DNA from: an uncultured Pelagibacteraceae bacterium
GTDB lineage: Bacteria; Pseudomonadota; Alphaproteobacteria; Pelagibacterales; Pelagibacteraceae
Assembly: GCA_902597695.1 (NCBI GenBank)
Contig: CACJYH010000001.1
Location: 1 to 64,000 of the forward strand
Length of the DNA stretch: 64,000 nucleotides
Direction of reading: 5' to 3'
Below, one piece after another: positions 44,811-53,824 of the stretch; the stretch's first letter is position 1, and the number at the start of each line of letters is the position of its first letter. A program made the translations under genes and the position numbers. The notes beneath the pieces are model-generated. The model was not told the origin of the DNA, ran no database searches, and saw only the letters and a program-made list of their open reading frames with translations.

Positions 44811-45926
44811 ATGGATAGAAATAAAGTCATTGTAAATAGTTGGAATGAGTGGGATCCATTAAAACATGTAATTGTTGGTAGGGCTGATGGTACATGTATT
44901 CCTGCAGCAGAGCCTGCGCTTGAAGCAAAGGTTCCTGAGGACTCTGATATGAAAGGTAAGTTTGGTCCAAGAACAAAAGACACAATAGATAAAGCTAATC
45001 AATTGTTAAATGATTTTTCAGAAATGTTATCTAAGCGTGGTATAAAAGTAGATAGACCAACACCAATTGATTTTAATCAAAATATTTCAACTCCTGACTG
45101 GAAAGTTGAAACTATGTTTGGTTGTATGCCCCCAAGAGATGTTTTACTGACTGTGGGCAATGAAATTTTAGAAGCTACTATGAGTTATAGATGCAGATGG
45201 TTTGAATATCTTTGCTATCGACCTCTTTTAAAAGAATATTATAATTCAGACCCGAACATGAGACATGAGTCGGCTCCCAAACCAAGATTGACTGATGCAG
45301 ATTATAGGGAAGATTATTTGTCTGACAAAATAGGTATTGAAAAAAGATTAAAGTGGACTGAAGATAAATTTTTTGTAACAACTGAAGAAGAACCTTTATT
45401 TGATGCAGCAGATATACTACGATTTGGAAAAGACTTAATTGTACAGCATGGTTTCACAACAAATTTAAAAGGTATTGATTGGTTAAAAAGACATTTTAAA
45501 GATCATAGAATTCATGCAGTAAACTTTCCGGGTGACCCATATCCAATACATATAGATGCAACCTTTACTCCTATAAAAGAGGGATTGATTATAAACAATC
45601 CCCAAAGAAAATTACCTAAAGACCAAAGAAAGTTATTTGAAAATAACGGATGGGAAATAATTGATGCTGCTCAACCAGCTCATAATGAGCCACCACCACT
45701 TTGTTATTCATCTGTTTGGCTTTCAATGAATGTTTTAGTGTTAGATCCTAAAACAGTTTGTGTTGAAAAAAGTGAAAAATATCAGGCAGAACAATTAGAC
45801 AATTTAGGTATGGAGGTAATTCCAGTAGATTTAAGAGATGCTTATGCTTTTGGAGGTGGACTTCATTGTTGTACTGCCGACGTTTATAGAGAAGGGGAAA
45901 TCAAAGATTATTTTCCAAAACAATAA
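44811..45926 (+). CDS. Glycine amidinotransferase (arginine:glycine type)
   Basis: 371-residue amidinotransferase. Family catalytic residues are visible: Asp in LFDAADILRFG (D198 or D201), H247 in PIHIDATF, and the nucleophile C353 in GGGLHCCTAD, aligning with the Asp-His-Cys set of human AGAT. The N-terminus VNSWNEWDPLKHVIVGRADGT is also AGAT-like. Expected reaction: transfer of the amidino group from arginine to glycine or another amine, giving guanidinoacetate or a relative, plus ornithine. No creatine-forming methyltransferase is adjacent. The amine acceptor is therefore uncertain. Coupled to the EamA carrier upstream. Confidence 0.88.
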   Translation: MDRNKVIVNSWNEWDPLKHVIVGRADGTCIPAAEPALEAKVPEDSDMKGKFGPRTKDTIDKANQLLNDFSEMLSKRGIKVDRPTPIDFNQNISTPDWKVETMFGCMPPRDVLLTVGNEILEATMSYRCRWFEYLCYRPLLKEYYNSDPNMRHESAPKPRLTDADYREDYLSDKIGIEKRLKWTEDKFFVTTEEEPLFDAADILRFGKDLIVQHGFTTNLKGIDWLKRHFKDHRIHAVNFPGDPYPIHIDATFTPIKEGLIINNPQRKLPKDQRKLFENNGWEIIDAAQPAHNEPPPLCYSSVWLSMNVLVLDPKTVCVEKSEKYQAEQLDNLGMEVIPVDLRDAYAFGGGLHCCTADVYREGEIKDYFPKQ

Positions 45927-45934
45927 AAAAAAGA

Positions 45935-46666
45935 TTAATTTTCTTTAGATTTATCTATATTAAAATTCTCTAATCCACTTGATGAACTTTTAAGATTTTT
46001 ATCAATTTCTTCAAATCTTGCTCTTTTTTCTATCTCTTTTTGAATAAGTCTTTGTTCACGTCTAATTTCGTCTTGTTCTTTTTGCTTTTGTTCTCTATCA
46101 AATTTTTCTTCCCACTCTCTTATTTTGATAAATTCAGCCTCTTTTTGTCTATCTTCCTCTTCTTTTAGTATCTTTAGTTCTCTATTTTTACGTCTTTGCT
46201 CTTTTAATTCTTTATTTTTTTGCTCATCTTCTCTTACTTTTAAATCAATATCTTTTCTATTTTGCTCTTCTTCTCTACTTTTTAATTGTTTTTCTTTTTC
46301 TCTTAATTCTTTTGCAACGAGTACCAACTCCTCATCTTTTTTTGTTAGTCTTTCACTCTCAATTTTTTGTTTATCTTCTTTAGATCTTATTTCTTTTTCT
46401 CTAATTCTGAGCTCTTCTTCATTTGAGCGGATTTTACTACTTTCTTTATTGAGCCTATCCTCCCAAAGTTTCAATTCTTTCTTTTCCTTTTGATAAGAAT
46501 TTCTTTCCTCAAGTTTTTGTAATTTAATAGCTTTGATTTTTTCTTGTTCTTTTTTTTTCTTATAATTAGATAATACGTTACTTAATGAACTTGTTGTTAA
46601 CGTTGCTATTTTAGCAATTCCGTTAGTTTTTTTTTTTATTTTTGTTTTCTTTTTTTTTAATGGCAT
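45935..46666 (-). CDS. Highly charged long-helix (coiled-coil or single-helix) protein
   Basis: I do not recognise a family. 243 residues. A very basic head (PLKKKKTKIKKKTNG), then a short Ser/Thr-rich stretch, then about 170 residues (50-220) made almost only of Glu, Lys, Arg, Gln, Leu and Ile in one uninterrupted helix. The dense E/K/R pattern with few hydrophobic heptad positions suits either a coiled coil or a free-standing ER/K single alpha-helix. The tail SSSSGLENFNIDKS is flexible. The head could bind DNA, RNA or membrane. No signal peptide. Both flanking genes are separated from it, so it is probably monocistronic. Confidence 0.75.
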   Translation of the reverse strand: MPLKKKKTKIKKKTNGIAKIATLTTSSLSNVLSNYKKKKEQEKIKAIKLQKLEERNSYQKEKKELKLWEDRLNKESSKIRSNEEELRIREKEIRSKEDKQKIESERLTKKDEELVLVAKELREKEKQLKSREEEQNRKDIDLKVREDEQKNKELKEQRRKNRELKILKEEEDRQKEAEFIKIREWEEKFDREQKQKEQDEIRREQRLIQKEIEKRARFEEIDKNLKSSSSGLENFNIDKSKEN

Positions 46667-46773
46667 TTTTTAATTTTAATTATTTCACTAGATAAATGAA
46701 AATTATTCAATAAGATTCTTAAAAAAATCTATGTAGTTTGACTGAAATGAGTTACAACCTGAAAGGGATATAT

Positions 46774-48129
46774 TTAGTATGTCGCTTCTTCTTTTTTATC
46801 TTCGTTCTCGTCTTTTTTATATTTTACACCTTTTCTTTCTAAAATTTCTTTAACTTTTTCTGAATATGGTTCTTCTATGTGTTCAGTAGTAGGATTAAGT
46901 TCAATACCTGCTGGGGTAATGGTCTGTGGCATAGCAACAAACTGAGAGTCTGGATTTTCAACAGTTTTTCTTACTTTCATTCTATATATTCCAAAAAATC
47001 CTATGAAAGAGTGAAAAATAAATAGAAAAACAAAGAAACCATTTGGTCCAACCAAATCCATAAATATTGAGCAAAGAAACGGACCACTCATTGCTCCTAA
47101 TCCAAAAGCAAATTGCAGTCCTGCTCCAGCAGCAACAAATTTTTCTTTTGAAATATAATCATTTGTATGTGCAAGGATTAAAGAGAACATTGGCAAACTA
47201 CAAAATGAAAAAAGAATAAAGAAAAAATAAAACCATGTTTTGCTGGTTGCAAGACCTCCAGGTAAATACATTTGTCTTGAAACAAATATTGCAATAATTG
47301 CAAAAATTGCCGCCCCAAATGTTGAAAAAACAATTACTCTTCTTCTATCATAAATATCAGAAATTTTACCGACTGGAAATTGGGCTACTGCGCCTGATAT
47401 TGCCAATAAGAAAGTTACAATTGATATTTCTAAAATTGTGAAGTTCATGGAAGTAGCGTAAACTGCTAGTAACGTAAATAAAGCCGATTGTATCGTTCCA
47501 TAAAAAAGAGAGCTTACCATGCCAAAAGGTGAAGCTTCATATAACTCTCGCATATTCATTGCTTGTATTTTTTTAAAGTTTGGTGGTTTCTTTTTAGTTA
47601 ATAAAATTGGTATTAAAGCTGCAGAGGTAATTACTGAAACTAATATAAATGGTTGAAAGTTTTTAGGACTACTAAAATTTAGTAAAAACATGCCAATTCC
47701 CATAGTTCCATAAAGTATGACCATATAAATAGAAAGTACGCTGCCTCGATTTTTATTACTTGATCTGTCATTTAACCAACTTTCTGCAACTGTATAAATG
47801 CAGACCATACTTACACCTGTAAGCACTCTTAATAAAAACCATATGAATGGATGAATTATTACTGAGTGAATTAAAACAACTAATGAAGCTAAAGATGCAA
47901 AAGCTGCAAAAACCCTTATGTGACCAACTCTCGAAATTATATTTGGAATAGTTGCGGCACCAATAAAGTAACCTACAAAATAACCAGACATCATAAATCC
48001 AGTTGAGGTAAGGCTAAATTCTTCCTGAACAGCTCTTACCCCTAGGAGAGACCCTTGAAATCCATAAGCCATCATAATGAAGCCCATTCCTAAAAATAAT
48101 GCCCAGGAGTTTTTTAAAACTTTATTCAT
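46774..48129 (-). CDS. Major facilitator superfamily transporter
   Basis: 451 residues, 12 helices. The intracellular loop signature appears as DIYDRRRVIVFS between helices 6-8, plus GRV-type repeats. The C-terminal tail of about 60 residues is charged and cytoplasmic (KEILERKGVKYKKDENEDKK). The YcaD/sugar-efflux-like group is plausible from LLGVRAVQEEFSLTSTGFMMSGYF. Cargo unknown. It lies 58 bases after the EamA gene of the glutathione run. Confidence 0.85.
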   Translation of the reverse strand: MNKVLKNSWALFLGMGFIMMAYGFQGSLLGVRAVQEEFSLTSTGFMMSGYFVGYFIGAATIPNIISRVGHIRVFAAFASLASLVVLIHSVIIHPFIWFLLRVLTGVSMVCIYTVAESWLNDRSSNKNRGSVLSIYMVILYGTMGIGMFLLNFSSPKNFQPFILVSVITSAALIPILLTKKKPPNFKKIQAMNMRELYEASPFGMVSSLFYGTIQSALFTLLAVYATSMNFTILEISIVTFLLAISGAVAQFPVGKISDIYDRRRVIVFSTFGAAIFAIIAIFVSRQMYLPGGLATSKTWFYFFFILFSFCSLPMFSLILAHTNDYISKEKFVAAGAGLQFAFGLGAMSGPFLCSIFMDLVGPNGFFVFLFIFHSFIGFFGIYRMKVRKTVENPDSQFVAMPQTITPAGIELNPTTEHIEEPYSEKVKEILERKGVKYKKDENEDKKEEATY

Positions 48130-48187
48130 AAAAATTGAGGTAATTATTCGCGATGTATTATTAAATCAAGTCTTAATTGTGACAGTC

Positions 48188-49048
48188 TTAAGAATTTTTG
48201 AGTTTTAAGTACGAGTGAATTGCGATGGTAGTGATTATAATTAGACCGCCCTGAAGTGTTTCTAAACTAGGCTGTTCTTTTATGATTAACCAAACCCAAA
48301 TTGGACCAATTATAGTCTCTAGCAGAAAAAAAAGATTAACTTCTGCAGCAGGTATAAACCTTGGTGCAATGGTAACTAAAACAAAAGGTATTGCTACACA
48401 CAAAATACACATCAAAGGAACAATAAAAAGATCTTTACCAATTAATGCAAAACTTTCTATAAAAAGTAATGCAAAAGTTGCTACAAATAATTTACCAACT
48501 ACCGCAGCAGGAACTAAATTTTTATTTTTAGCAGATCTGATAATAACTGCTCCAACTGCTAAACCTATCGCAGTAACAAATCCTAAAACATCACCATAAA
48601 AATTACCTAACTTCAAAGAATCATAGAAAATATATATTATTGCTACAAAAGTGATTATTATAGAAATCCAAGTTTTTTTATCGGGTGGCTCCTTCAAAAA
48701 TATAGCCCCAAGAATAGCTGATAACATTGGAGCAGTCGCAATCATAACCAAGGTATTGGCAACATTTGTATTTTGAATCGAAACAACAAAAGTTATGTTA
48801 GTAACACTAAATGTAATTACATAAAATATTCCATGATAACCACTAGTGAAAAGAATTTTAAAGAAACTTAACTTATAAATGATTAACATACCTAACAAAA
48901 CTGTCATAAAAGGGATAATTCCCCTATAAAAAACTAATCCCCAAGTATCTACATTTGAAAGTCTGATAAATAGTGAGTCTGGTGTAATAAACATTACCGC
49001 AACAAAGGCTAATAACGACCCCTTTTGTTGGTCTGTAAGATTTTTCAC
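48188..49048 (-). CDS. EamA/DMT-family carrier after gshB
   Basis: 286 residues, ten helices. Second EamA repeat starts about LGNFYGDVLGFVTAIGLAVGAVI. The start overlaps the gshB stop by 4 bases (ATGA), so it is translated with glutathione synthesis. It may move a thiol, a precursor or an overflow product. This is inferred from context only. Confidence 0.85.
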   Translation of the reverse strand: MKNLTDQQKGSLLAFVAVMFITPDSLFIRLSNVDTWGLVFYRGIIPFMTVLLGMLIIYKLSFFKILFTSGYHGIFYVITFSVTNITFVVSIQNTNVANTLVMIATAPMLSAILGAIFLKEPPDKKTWISIIITFVAIIYIFYDSLKLGNFYGDVLGFVTAIGLAVGAVIIRSAKNKNLVPAAVVGKLFVATFALLFIESFALIGKDLFIVPLMCILCVAIPFVLVTIAPRFIPAAEVNLFFLLETIIGPIWVWLIIKEQPSLETLQGGLIIITTIAIHSYLKLKNS

Positions 49049-49971
49049 GCTTTTAATTCTTTCCAGAAGGTTGATGCTAAATTTATTTTTGAAAGATCGT
49101 AGAAAGTTTTTAATCCAGTAGGTGATGTTACATTTATATCACCATTGAGTTGCTCATCTATAAAGTCAATTCCAGCAAAGAAAATTTTGTCTTTTTTTAA
49201 ATCTTTGCCAATCAATTTTGATATTTTCATTTCTTTATTAGTTAATTTTATATTTATTGGTTTTGCACCTTTACTTAAATTGCTTAAAAATGAGCCTTTT
49301 TTTGGAATTCTTGATATTGCGCCACAAACTTTACCATTTATTAAAAAAACTCTCTTATCTCCCTTTTTAATCTTAGGTAAATATTTTTGACACATAATAT
49401 GATTGTGTTTTTTAATAAATTTTTGAAAAAATTTTAAATCAAACTTGGTCAATAAATATATATTGTTTCCACTGTAGCTATTAATTGGTTTAACAATCAC
49501 TTTTTTATATTTTTTAAAAAACTTTCTAATTTCATCAATATTTTGTGAAAAAATAGTATCTGGCATATATTTTTGATATTTTATGGAAAAAAGTTTTTCA
49601 GATACATTTCTTATTGCTGCTGGATCATTAATAACTTTAACCCTTTTTTTTATTTTATCTAAAATAAGAGTTGAACAAATGTATTCTAAATTGAATGGTG
49701 GATCTTGGCGGATAAGTAAATATTTACACTTAATTAGCTCTAGTTTTTGTTTTTTTAAAATTTCAAAAATTCTTTTTTTTCTGTAATCAAATTTGACGAA
49801 AAATCCTTTAGCAATTACTTTAAAATTAATAATAGATAAATCTTTTGGATCATAATAGAAAATTTTATAGTTTTTCTTTTGTATTTCATGAGCTAAAAAA
49901 ATACTAGTATCTGTTTCAGGGTTAAGTTTAGAAGGATGATTTCCCTGGATAGCAATAATTTTATTTGTCAT
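49045..49971 (-). CDS. gshB: Glutathione synthetase
   Basis: ATP-grasp ligase that joins gamma-glutamylcysteine and glycine. 308 residues. Start region IAIQGNHPSKLNPETDTS, then LIRQDPPFNLEYI, KPINSYSGNNIY as nucleotide lid, MCQKYLPKIKKGDKRVFLINGKVCGAISR, and GIDFIDEQLNGDINVTSPTGL near the end. All are gshB signatures. It overlaps gshA by 11 bases, so both steps of glutathione synthesis form one operon. It also consumes glycine, linking to the cell's glycine economy. Confidence 0.93.
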   Translation of the reverse strand: MTNKIIAIQGNHPSKLNPETDTSIFLAHEIQKKNYKIFYYDPKDLSIINFKVIAKGFFVKFDYRKKRIFEILKKQKLELIKCKYLLIRQDPPFNLEYICSTLILDKIKKRVKVINDPAAIRNVSEKLFSIKYQKYMPDTIFSQNIDEIRKFFKKYKKVIVKPINSYSGNNIYLLTKFDLKFFQKFIKKHNHIMCQKYLPKIKKGDKRVFLINGKVCGAISRIPKKGSFLSNLSKGAKPINIKLTNKEMKISKLIGKDLKKDKIFFAGIDFIDEQLNGDINVTSPTGLKTFYDLSKINLASTFWKELKA

Positions 49972-51256
49972 ATAATTCAGTTAAATCTTCATCTTTAGAA
50001 AATCTAATAATCATATGATGTGCATTCGTAGTTTTATTATCAATCACTTTTTGTAGATGATTTAAAAATATGGTCTCATTTTTTCCACCTTTATTGGCTA
50101 CATCTCTCTTTTCTAATCCCTTTTTAGATAAATCTAATAATTCTGAAGACCAATAAAGCAGGTCTTTACCCATAAGCTGGGTATTAAAACCTTTTTGTGG
50201 TGCTTCTAAATATGCATTCATAATTTTATCTTTATCCCAACTAGAAATTAATTCATAAACTTCATCTAAATTTCCATATAACATTCCAACATTAAATGCC
50301 GGACCCGCACATAGACAATCCCAACCACAAGTATCCATCGATCTTAATTCAATATATTTTTTAAGTCTATTCTCCGTAAAAATTGTACTTAAATGAGTTG
50401 ATAAATCATTCTCATCTGGCAGGCGATTATTTATTTCTTTAATATTTCCTGACATGAAATCACTAAAATTGTATTTTATACCTGAAAAATAATTTTCTTT
50501 TTGTTGTATAAATAGAATTGGAAAATTAATAACAAAATCTGCATATTTTTCAAAATCAAAATCTTCAAGGAACAATTTAGGCAAACCACCTCGAGAAGTA
50601 TTTTGCCATACTTTCGATCGGTATGATAAATAATTACTTTTTTTCTTCTCAACTATTGATGAATTAGCGAATAAAGCAATTGAAATAGGTACTAAAGAAT
50701 TAACTATCTTAAATTTTTTTTTAAAATCTTCTTCTGAACAGTAATCTAAATTTAACTGCGTTCCACAGGTTCGATACATCATATCAAGACTTAATTCTCC
50801 CCCTAAAGGCATATCCCTTGTCATAAGTTTGTATCTTTTTTTAGGGTTATTGGGGATCTCATCTAATTTTGATATTGGATCGAAACCTGCACTTACAATT
50901 TTAATATTAAGTTTTTTTGTGACTTGTTTTAATTCAAATAAGTAATCATAAGACTCTGCACATGCTTCATGAATATTAGAAAGTTTATCACCAGATAATT
51001 CAATTTGATTACCTGGCTCAAGAGTAATGTTTTTACCCCCTTTATTTAAAGCAATAATATTGTTGTTTTCTAATACAGGATTCCATCCAAATTCAAATAG
51101 AGCTGAGAACATCTCTTTTATTTTTTGATAATCAATTCTCTTATTATTTTGACTATTAAATAGAAATTTCTCATGTTCGATACCAATTTTAAATTCTTTT
51201 TTGTTTTTAATTCCAGACTTGAAATATTCAATTATTTGCTCTTTTTTTGTAATCAT
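49961..51256 (-). CDS. gshA: Glutamate-cysteine ligase (plant/proteobacterial type)
   Basis: First step of glutathione synthesis. 431 residues of the GCS2 family. Features: KIGIEHEKFLF near the N-terminus (metal/substrate glutamates), LEPGNQIELSGDKL, RDMPLGGELSLDMMYRTCGTQLNLDYCSEEDF and YIELRSMDTCGWDCLCAGPAFNVG. Cysteines in the RTCGTQ and TCGWDC regions resemble the redox-switch pairs reported for plant enzymes, so thiol regulation is possible. Follows the HD-domain gene by 16 bases. Confidence 0.93.
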   Translation of the reverse strand: MITKKEQIIEYFKSGIKNKKEFKIGIEHEKFLFNSQNNKRIDYQKIKEMFSALFEFGWNPVLENNNIIALNKGGKNITLEPGNQIELSGDKLSNIHEACAESYDYLFELKQVTKKLNIKIVSAGFDPISKLDEIPNNPKKRYKLMTRDMPLGGELSLDMMYRTCGTQLNLDYCSEEDFKKKFKIVNSLVPISIALFANSSIVEKKKSNYLSYRSKVWQNTSRGGLPKLFLEDFDFEKYADFVINFPILFIQQKENYFSGIKYNFSDFMSGNIKEINNRLPDENDLSTHLSTIFTENRLKKYIELRSMDTCGWDCLCAGPAFNVGMLYGNLDEVYELISSWDKDKIMNAYLEAPQKGFNTQLMGKDLLYWSSELLDLSKKGLEKRDVANKGGKNETIFLNHLQKVIDNKTTNAHHMIIRFSKDEDLTELYDK

Positions 51257-51272
51257 AGATATAAATTTATTT

Positions 51273-51839
51273 TTAATTATTCTTTAGAGAAGAGTATGGT
51301 TTTCTAGAAAAAATTTTTTTTACAATTGGTTTGAAAAACTCTAATGGTAAAGACTCATATTTAGGATCAAAAGAATTTTGATCATATTTTTCACAAAAAT
51401 CTATCGTATCTTGATAATATTTATGATCTTTATATTTATCTCTTCTGTTTTTATCACCACCTAAATGATGTGCATAATAATACATTTGAAATTCTCCATG
51501 CTTTTCAACTATCCAATGAGTTTTTTCTGATACATAGGGCTTTAAAATTGAAGCAGCATACTCAGAATGATTCATTGGTGCCAATTCATCCCCGATGTCA
51601 TGCAACAGACAAGCTACAACCATTTCCTCACTTTCACCATTTCTATGAGCTCTTGTAGCGCTTTGAAGTGAGTGCTCAAGCCTTGATACCTGATACCCTT
51701 CTAAAGTTTCAGTTAGTCCAGACATAAATTTTAATACTCTATCAGCAGTTTTGCTGGCAAAATTTTTTTCATGCTTATCTAAAAAAAGATAATCTTCTTT
51801 AGTTCCATTTTTCATTTCGGTAAAACTTACTTTTTTCAT
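51273..51839 (-). CDS. HD-domain protein, PhnZ-like
   Basis: 188 residues with an HD-type metal site: H56 in RLEHSLQSA, H80-D81 in LLHDIGDE, H91 in NHSEYAA and H114 in VEKHGEFQMYYYAHHLGG. The LEHSLQSA and CLLHDIGD pattern resembles PhnZ-like mixed-valent di-iron oxygenases more than typical nucleotide phosphohydrolases. The Tyr and Glu of PhnZ do not align exactly, so the reaction is open. It starts one base after purF and leads into gshA, suggesting co-expression. Confidence 0.72.
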   Translation of the reverse strand: MKKVSFTEMKNGTKEDYLFLDKHEKNFASKTADRVLKFMSGLTETLEGYQVSRLEHSLQSATRAHRNGESEEMVVACLLHDIGDELAPMNHSEYAASILKPYVSEKTHWIVEKHGEFQMYYYAHHLGGDKNRRDKYKDHKYYQDTIDFCEKYDQNSFDPKYESLPLEFFKPIVKKIFSRKPYSSLKNN

Positions 51840-53288
51840 TTAATTATTAGATGCAGTATTTAACAATGATAATTGTGTAATTTTACTATCACCAAGTTCA
51901 TCGATAGGTTTAACAGGGTAGTCACCAGTAAAATAATGATCAGTTAATTCAGGATAAGTTTCATTTCTTTTATCAAAACCAATTGCCCGATACATCCCAT
52001 TTACCGACAAAAATTTTAATGATTTTGCACCGATGTAATCACAGATTTCTGAGTTACTTTTATTTGCCGCAAGCAATTCTTTTTTTGTTGGGGTATCAAC
52101 TCCATAAAAATCAGGAAATTTTATTTCTGGACAGGCAATTCTAACATGAACTTCTTTTGCGCCAGCGTCATATAGCATTTTTACTATTTTATGAGAAGTT
52201 GTACCTCTTACTAGTGAGTCATCTACTAAAATTATTTTTTTGTCTTGAATAGTTGATTGATTAGCATTTAATTTTAATTTTACACCCAAACTTCTGATCT
52301 TCTGACTTGGTTCGATGAAAGTTCTTCCGACATAATGATTTCTGACTAAACCAAGCTCAAATTTTACATTTAAGGATTGCGCAAAACCTAAAGCTGCTGC
52401 GTTTCCAGAGTCTGGTACCGGCACAACAATATCAGCATCTACATCATTTTCTTTTGCAAGTTCAGAACCAAGATTTTTTCTATGTTCATATGCAGTTTTT
52501 CCATTAAGCATGCTATCTGGTCTTGCAAAATAAATATACTCAAAAACACAAGGTCTAACTTTTCTTGGTGGAAATGGTTTAATACTTTTAAGTTCATTAT
52601 TTTCTATTAAGACAATTTCACCATTTTCAACTTCTCGTATGAATTTTGCACCAATTATATCTAATGCACACGTTTCAGATGCTAGGACATAACTATTTTT
52701 TAATTTTCCAATTACCAAAGGCCTGATACCAAAAGGATCTCTAACACCTACTAATGAAGTTTGAGTTAACATTACTAAGGCATATCCACCTTGTATTTGA
52801 AAAATCGCATCAACAATTTTGTCTATTGTTTTTGTCCGTTTTGACTTAGCAATTAATTGAACTATTGTTTCTGTATCAGATGTTGTGTAGAAAATTGCAC
52901 CTTCATCAACTAATTTTTTTCTTAAAGAAATAGAATTGGTTAAATTTCCATTATGTGCTACCCCGATCCCTCCAGCATTAGTATCAGCAAAGAAAGGCTG
53001 AATGTTTCTAAGTGTATTTTCACCTGTTGTACTATATCTATTATGTCCAATAGCATAATCACCTTGAAGCTTTTTTAGTATTTTCTCTTTATTAAAATTA
53101 TCACCCACCAAACCAAATCTTTTTTCAGAAAAATATTGTTTACCATCAAAGGTAACTATTCCACATCCCTCCTGGCCTCTGTGTTGAAGGGCATGAAGTC
53201 CTAGGGCTGTTAATGCAGAAGCATCTTTAGTATTACTAATTCCAAATATACCACACTCTTCTTTAAGCTTAGGATTAAATATTTTCAA
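51840..53288 (-). CDS. purF: Amidophosphoribosyltransferase
   Basis: Committed step of purine synthesis: moves glutamine amide nitrogen onto PRPP. Class II glutamine amidotransferase whose mature N-terminal nucleophile is C12 in KEECGIFG. Then HRGQEGCGI, GHNRYSTTG and the PRPP motif ILVDDSLVRGTT. The start is TTG at 53288: AAGGAG lies 4 bases upstream at 53293-53298. An ATG at 53321 is in frame and adds 11 basic residues, but has no ribosome site and overlaps cvpA by 47 bases. The pro-sequence is removed either way. It follows cvpA as in many proteobacteria. Confidence 0.93.
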   Translation of the reverse strand: MKIFNPKLKEECGIFGISNTKDASALTALGLHALQHRGQEGCGIVTFDGKQYFSEKRFGLVGDNFNKEKILKKLQGDYAIGHNRYSTTGENTLRNIQPFFADTNAGGIGVAHNGNLTNSISLRKKLVDEGAIFYTTSDTETIVQLIAKSKRTKTIDKIVDAIFQIQGGYALVMLTQTSLVGVRDPFGIRPLVIGKLKNSYVLASETCALDIIGAKFIREVENGEIVLIENNELKSIKPFPPRKVRPCVFEYIYFARPDSMLNGKTAYEHRKNLGSELAKENDVDADIVVPVPDSGNAAALGFAQSLNVKFELGLVRNHYVGRTFIEPSQKIRSLGVKLKLNANQSTIQDKKIILVDDSLVRGTTSHKIVKMLYDAGAKEVHVRIACPEIKFPDFYGVDTPTKKELLAANKSNSEICDYIGAKSLKFLSVNGMYRAIGFDKRNETYPELTDHYFTGDYPVKPIDELGDSKITQLSLLNTASNN

Positions 53289-53820
53289 TTTTCTCCTTAG
53301 ATTTTTGATATGTTTTTTCATCAGGAAATTTTTCTAATAAATAATTACTACCTTTTTCTAAATATGGAAAGATTAATGATTTACTTAAATTTACTGGCCA
53401 TTTATCGTAATTATATACAATGTGTACACCTGAGAAGATACATACAGAGATAATATAAGCTTTGATAAATCCAAAAAAGAATCCAAACATTGTATCTAAA
53501 CTTCCAAGGCCAGTGAATCGGACAGCTTTTCTGATACCTCTGTTAATGATTAAAATTAAAAATATAACGATTACAAATATTGTAATGCCTAAAAATATAT
53601 CTAGAACATACTCGTTATCAATCACGCCCTTCAAATAAGGTTTTGCTCTTGGGAATATTATCAATGTAATTATATAGGCTAGAAACCATTTAGCCATTGA
53701 CAGAATACTTAAAACAAAACCTTTTCTGTAACCTTCAATTAAAGTGAAAATTGTAATTATTAAATATATTATGTCTAAAATGTTTGTAGTTTTATAAAAA
53801 TCTACAACAAAATCTTGCAT
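53275..53820 (-). CDS. cvpA: CvpA-family membrane protein
   Basis: 181 residues, four helices. The N-terminus MQDFVVDFYKTTNILDIIYLIITIFTLIEGYRKG and the loop RFTGLGSLDTMFGFFFGFIKA are family signatures. Colicin V production accessory protein family, whose molecular role is poorly defined (envelope homeostasis). The gene overlaps purF, an association also seen in E. coli. Confidence 0.85.
   Translation of the reverse strand: MQDFVVDFYKTTNILDIIYLIITIFTLIEGYRKGFVLSILSMAKWFLAYIITLIIFPRAKPYLKGVIDNEYVLDIFLGITIFVIVIFLILIINRGIRKAVRFTGLGSLDTMFGFFFGFIKAYIISVCIFSGVHIVYNYDKWPVNLSKSLIFPYLEKGSNYLLEKFPDEKTYQKSKEKIENI
53293..53298 (-). promoter_or_regulatory. Shine-Dalgarno AAGGAG that points to a TTG start for purF
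   Basis: Minus strand AAGGAG inside the end of cvpA, 4 bases before TTG at 53288. A near-perfect anti-16S match is uncommon in this genome, so it favours the TTG over the upstream ATG at 53321. Confidence 0.55.
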
Positions 53821-53824
53821 CTAA

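Noticed and set aside
46125..46493. Plus-strand open frame of 122 codons, rich in Ser and Phe, opposite the charged helical protein.
   Set aside because: It is the antisense shadow of Glu/Lys codons (GAA/AAA read as TTC/TTT) and has no independent family signal.
48282..48599. Plus-strand open frame of 105 codons opposite an EamA gene.
   Set aside because: Antisense shadow of a membrane protein, with no ribosome site and no recognisable domain.
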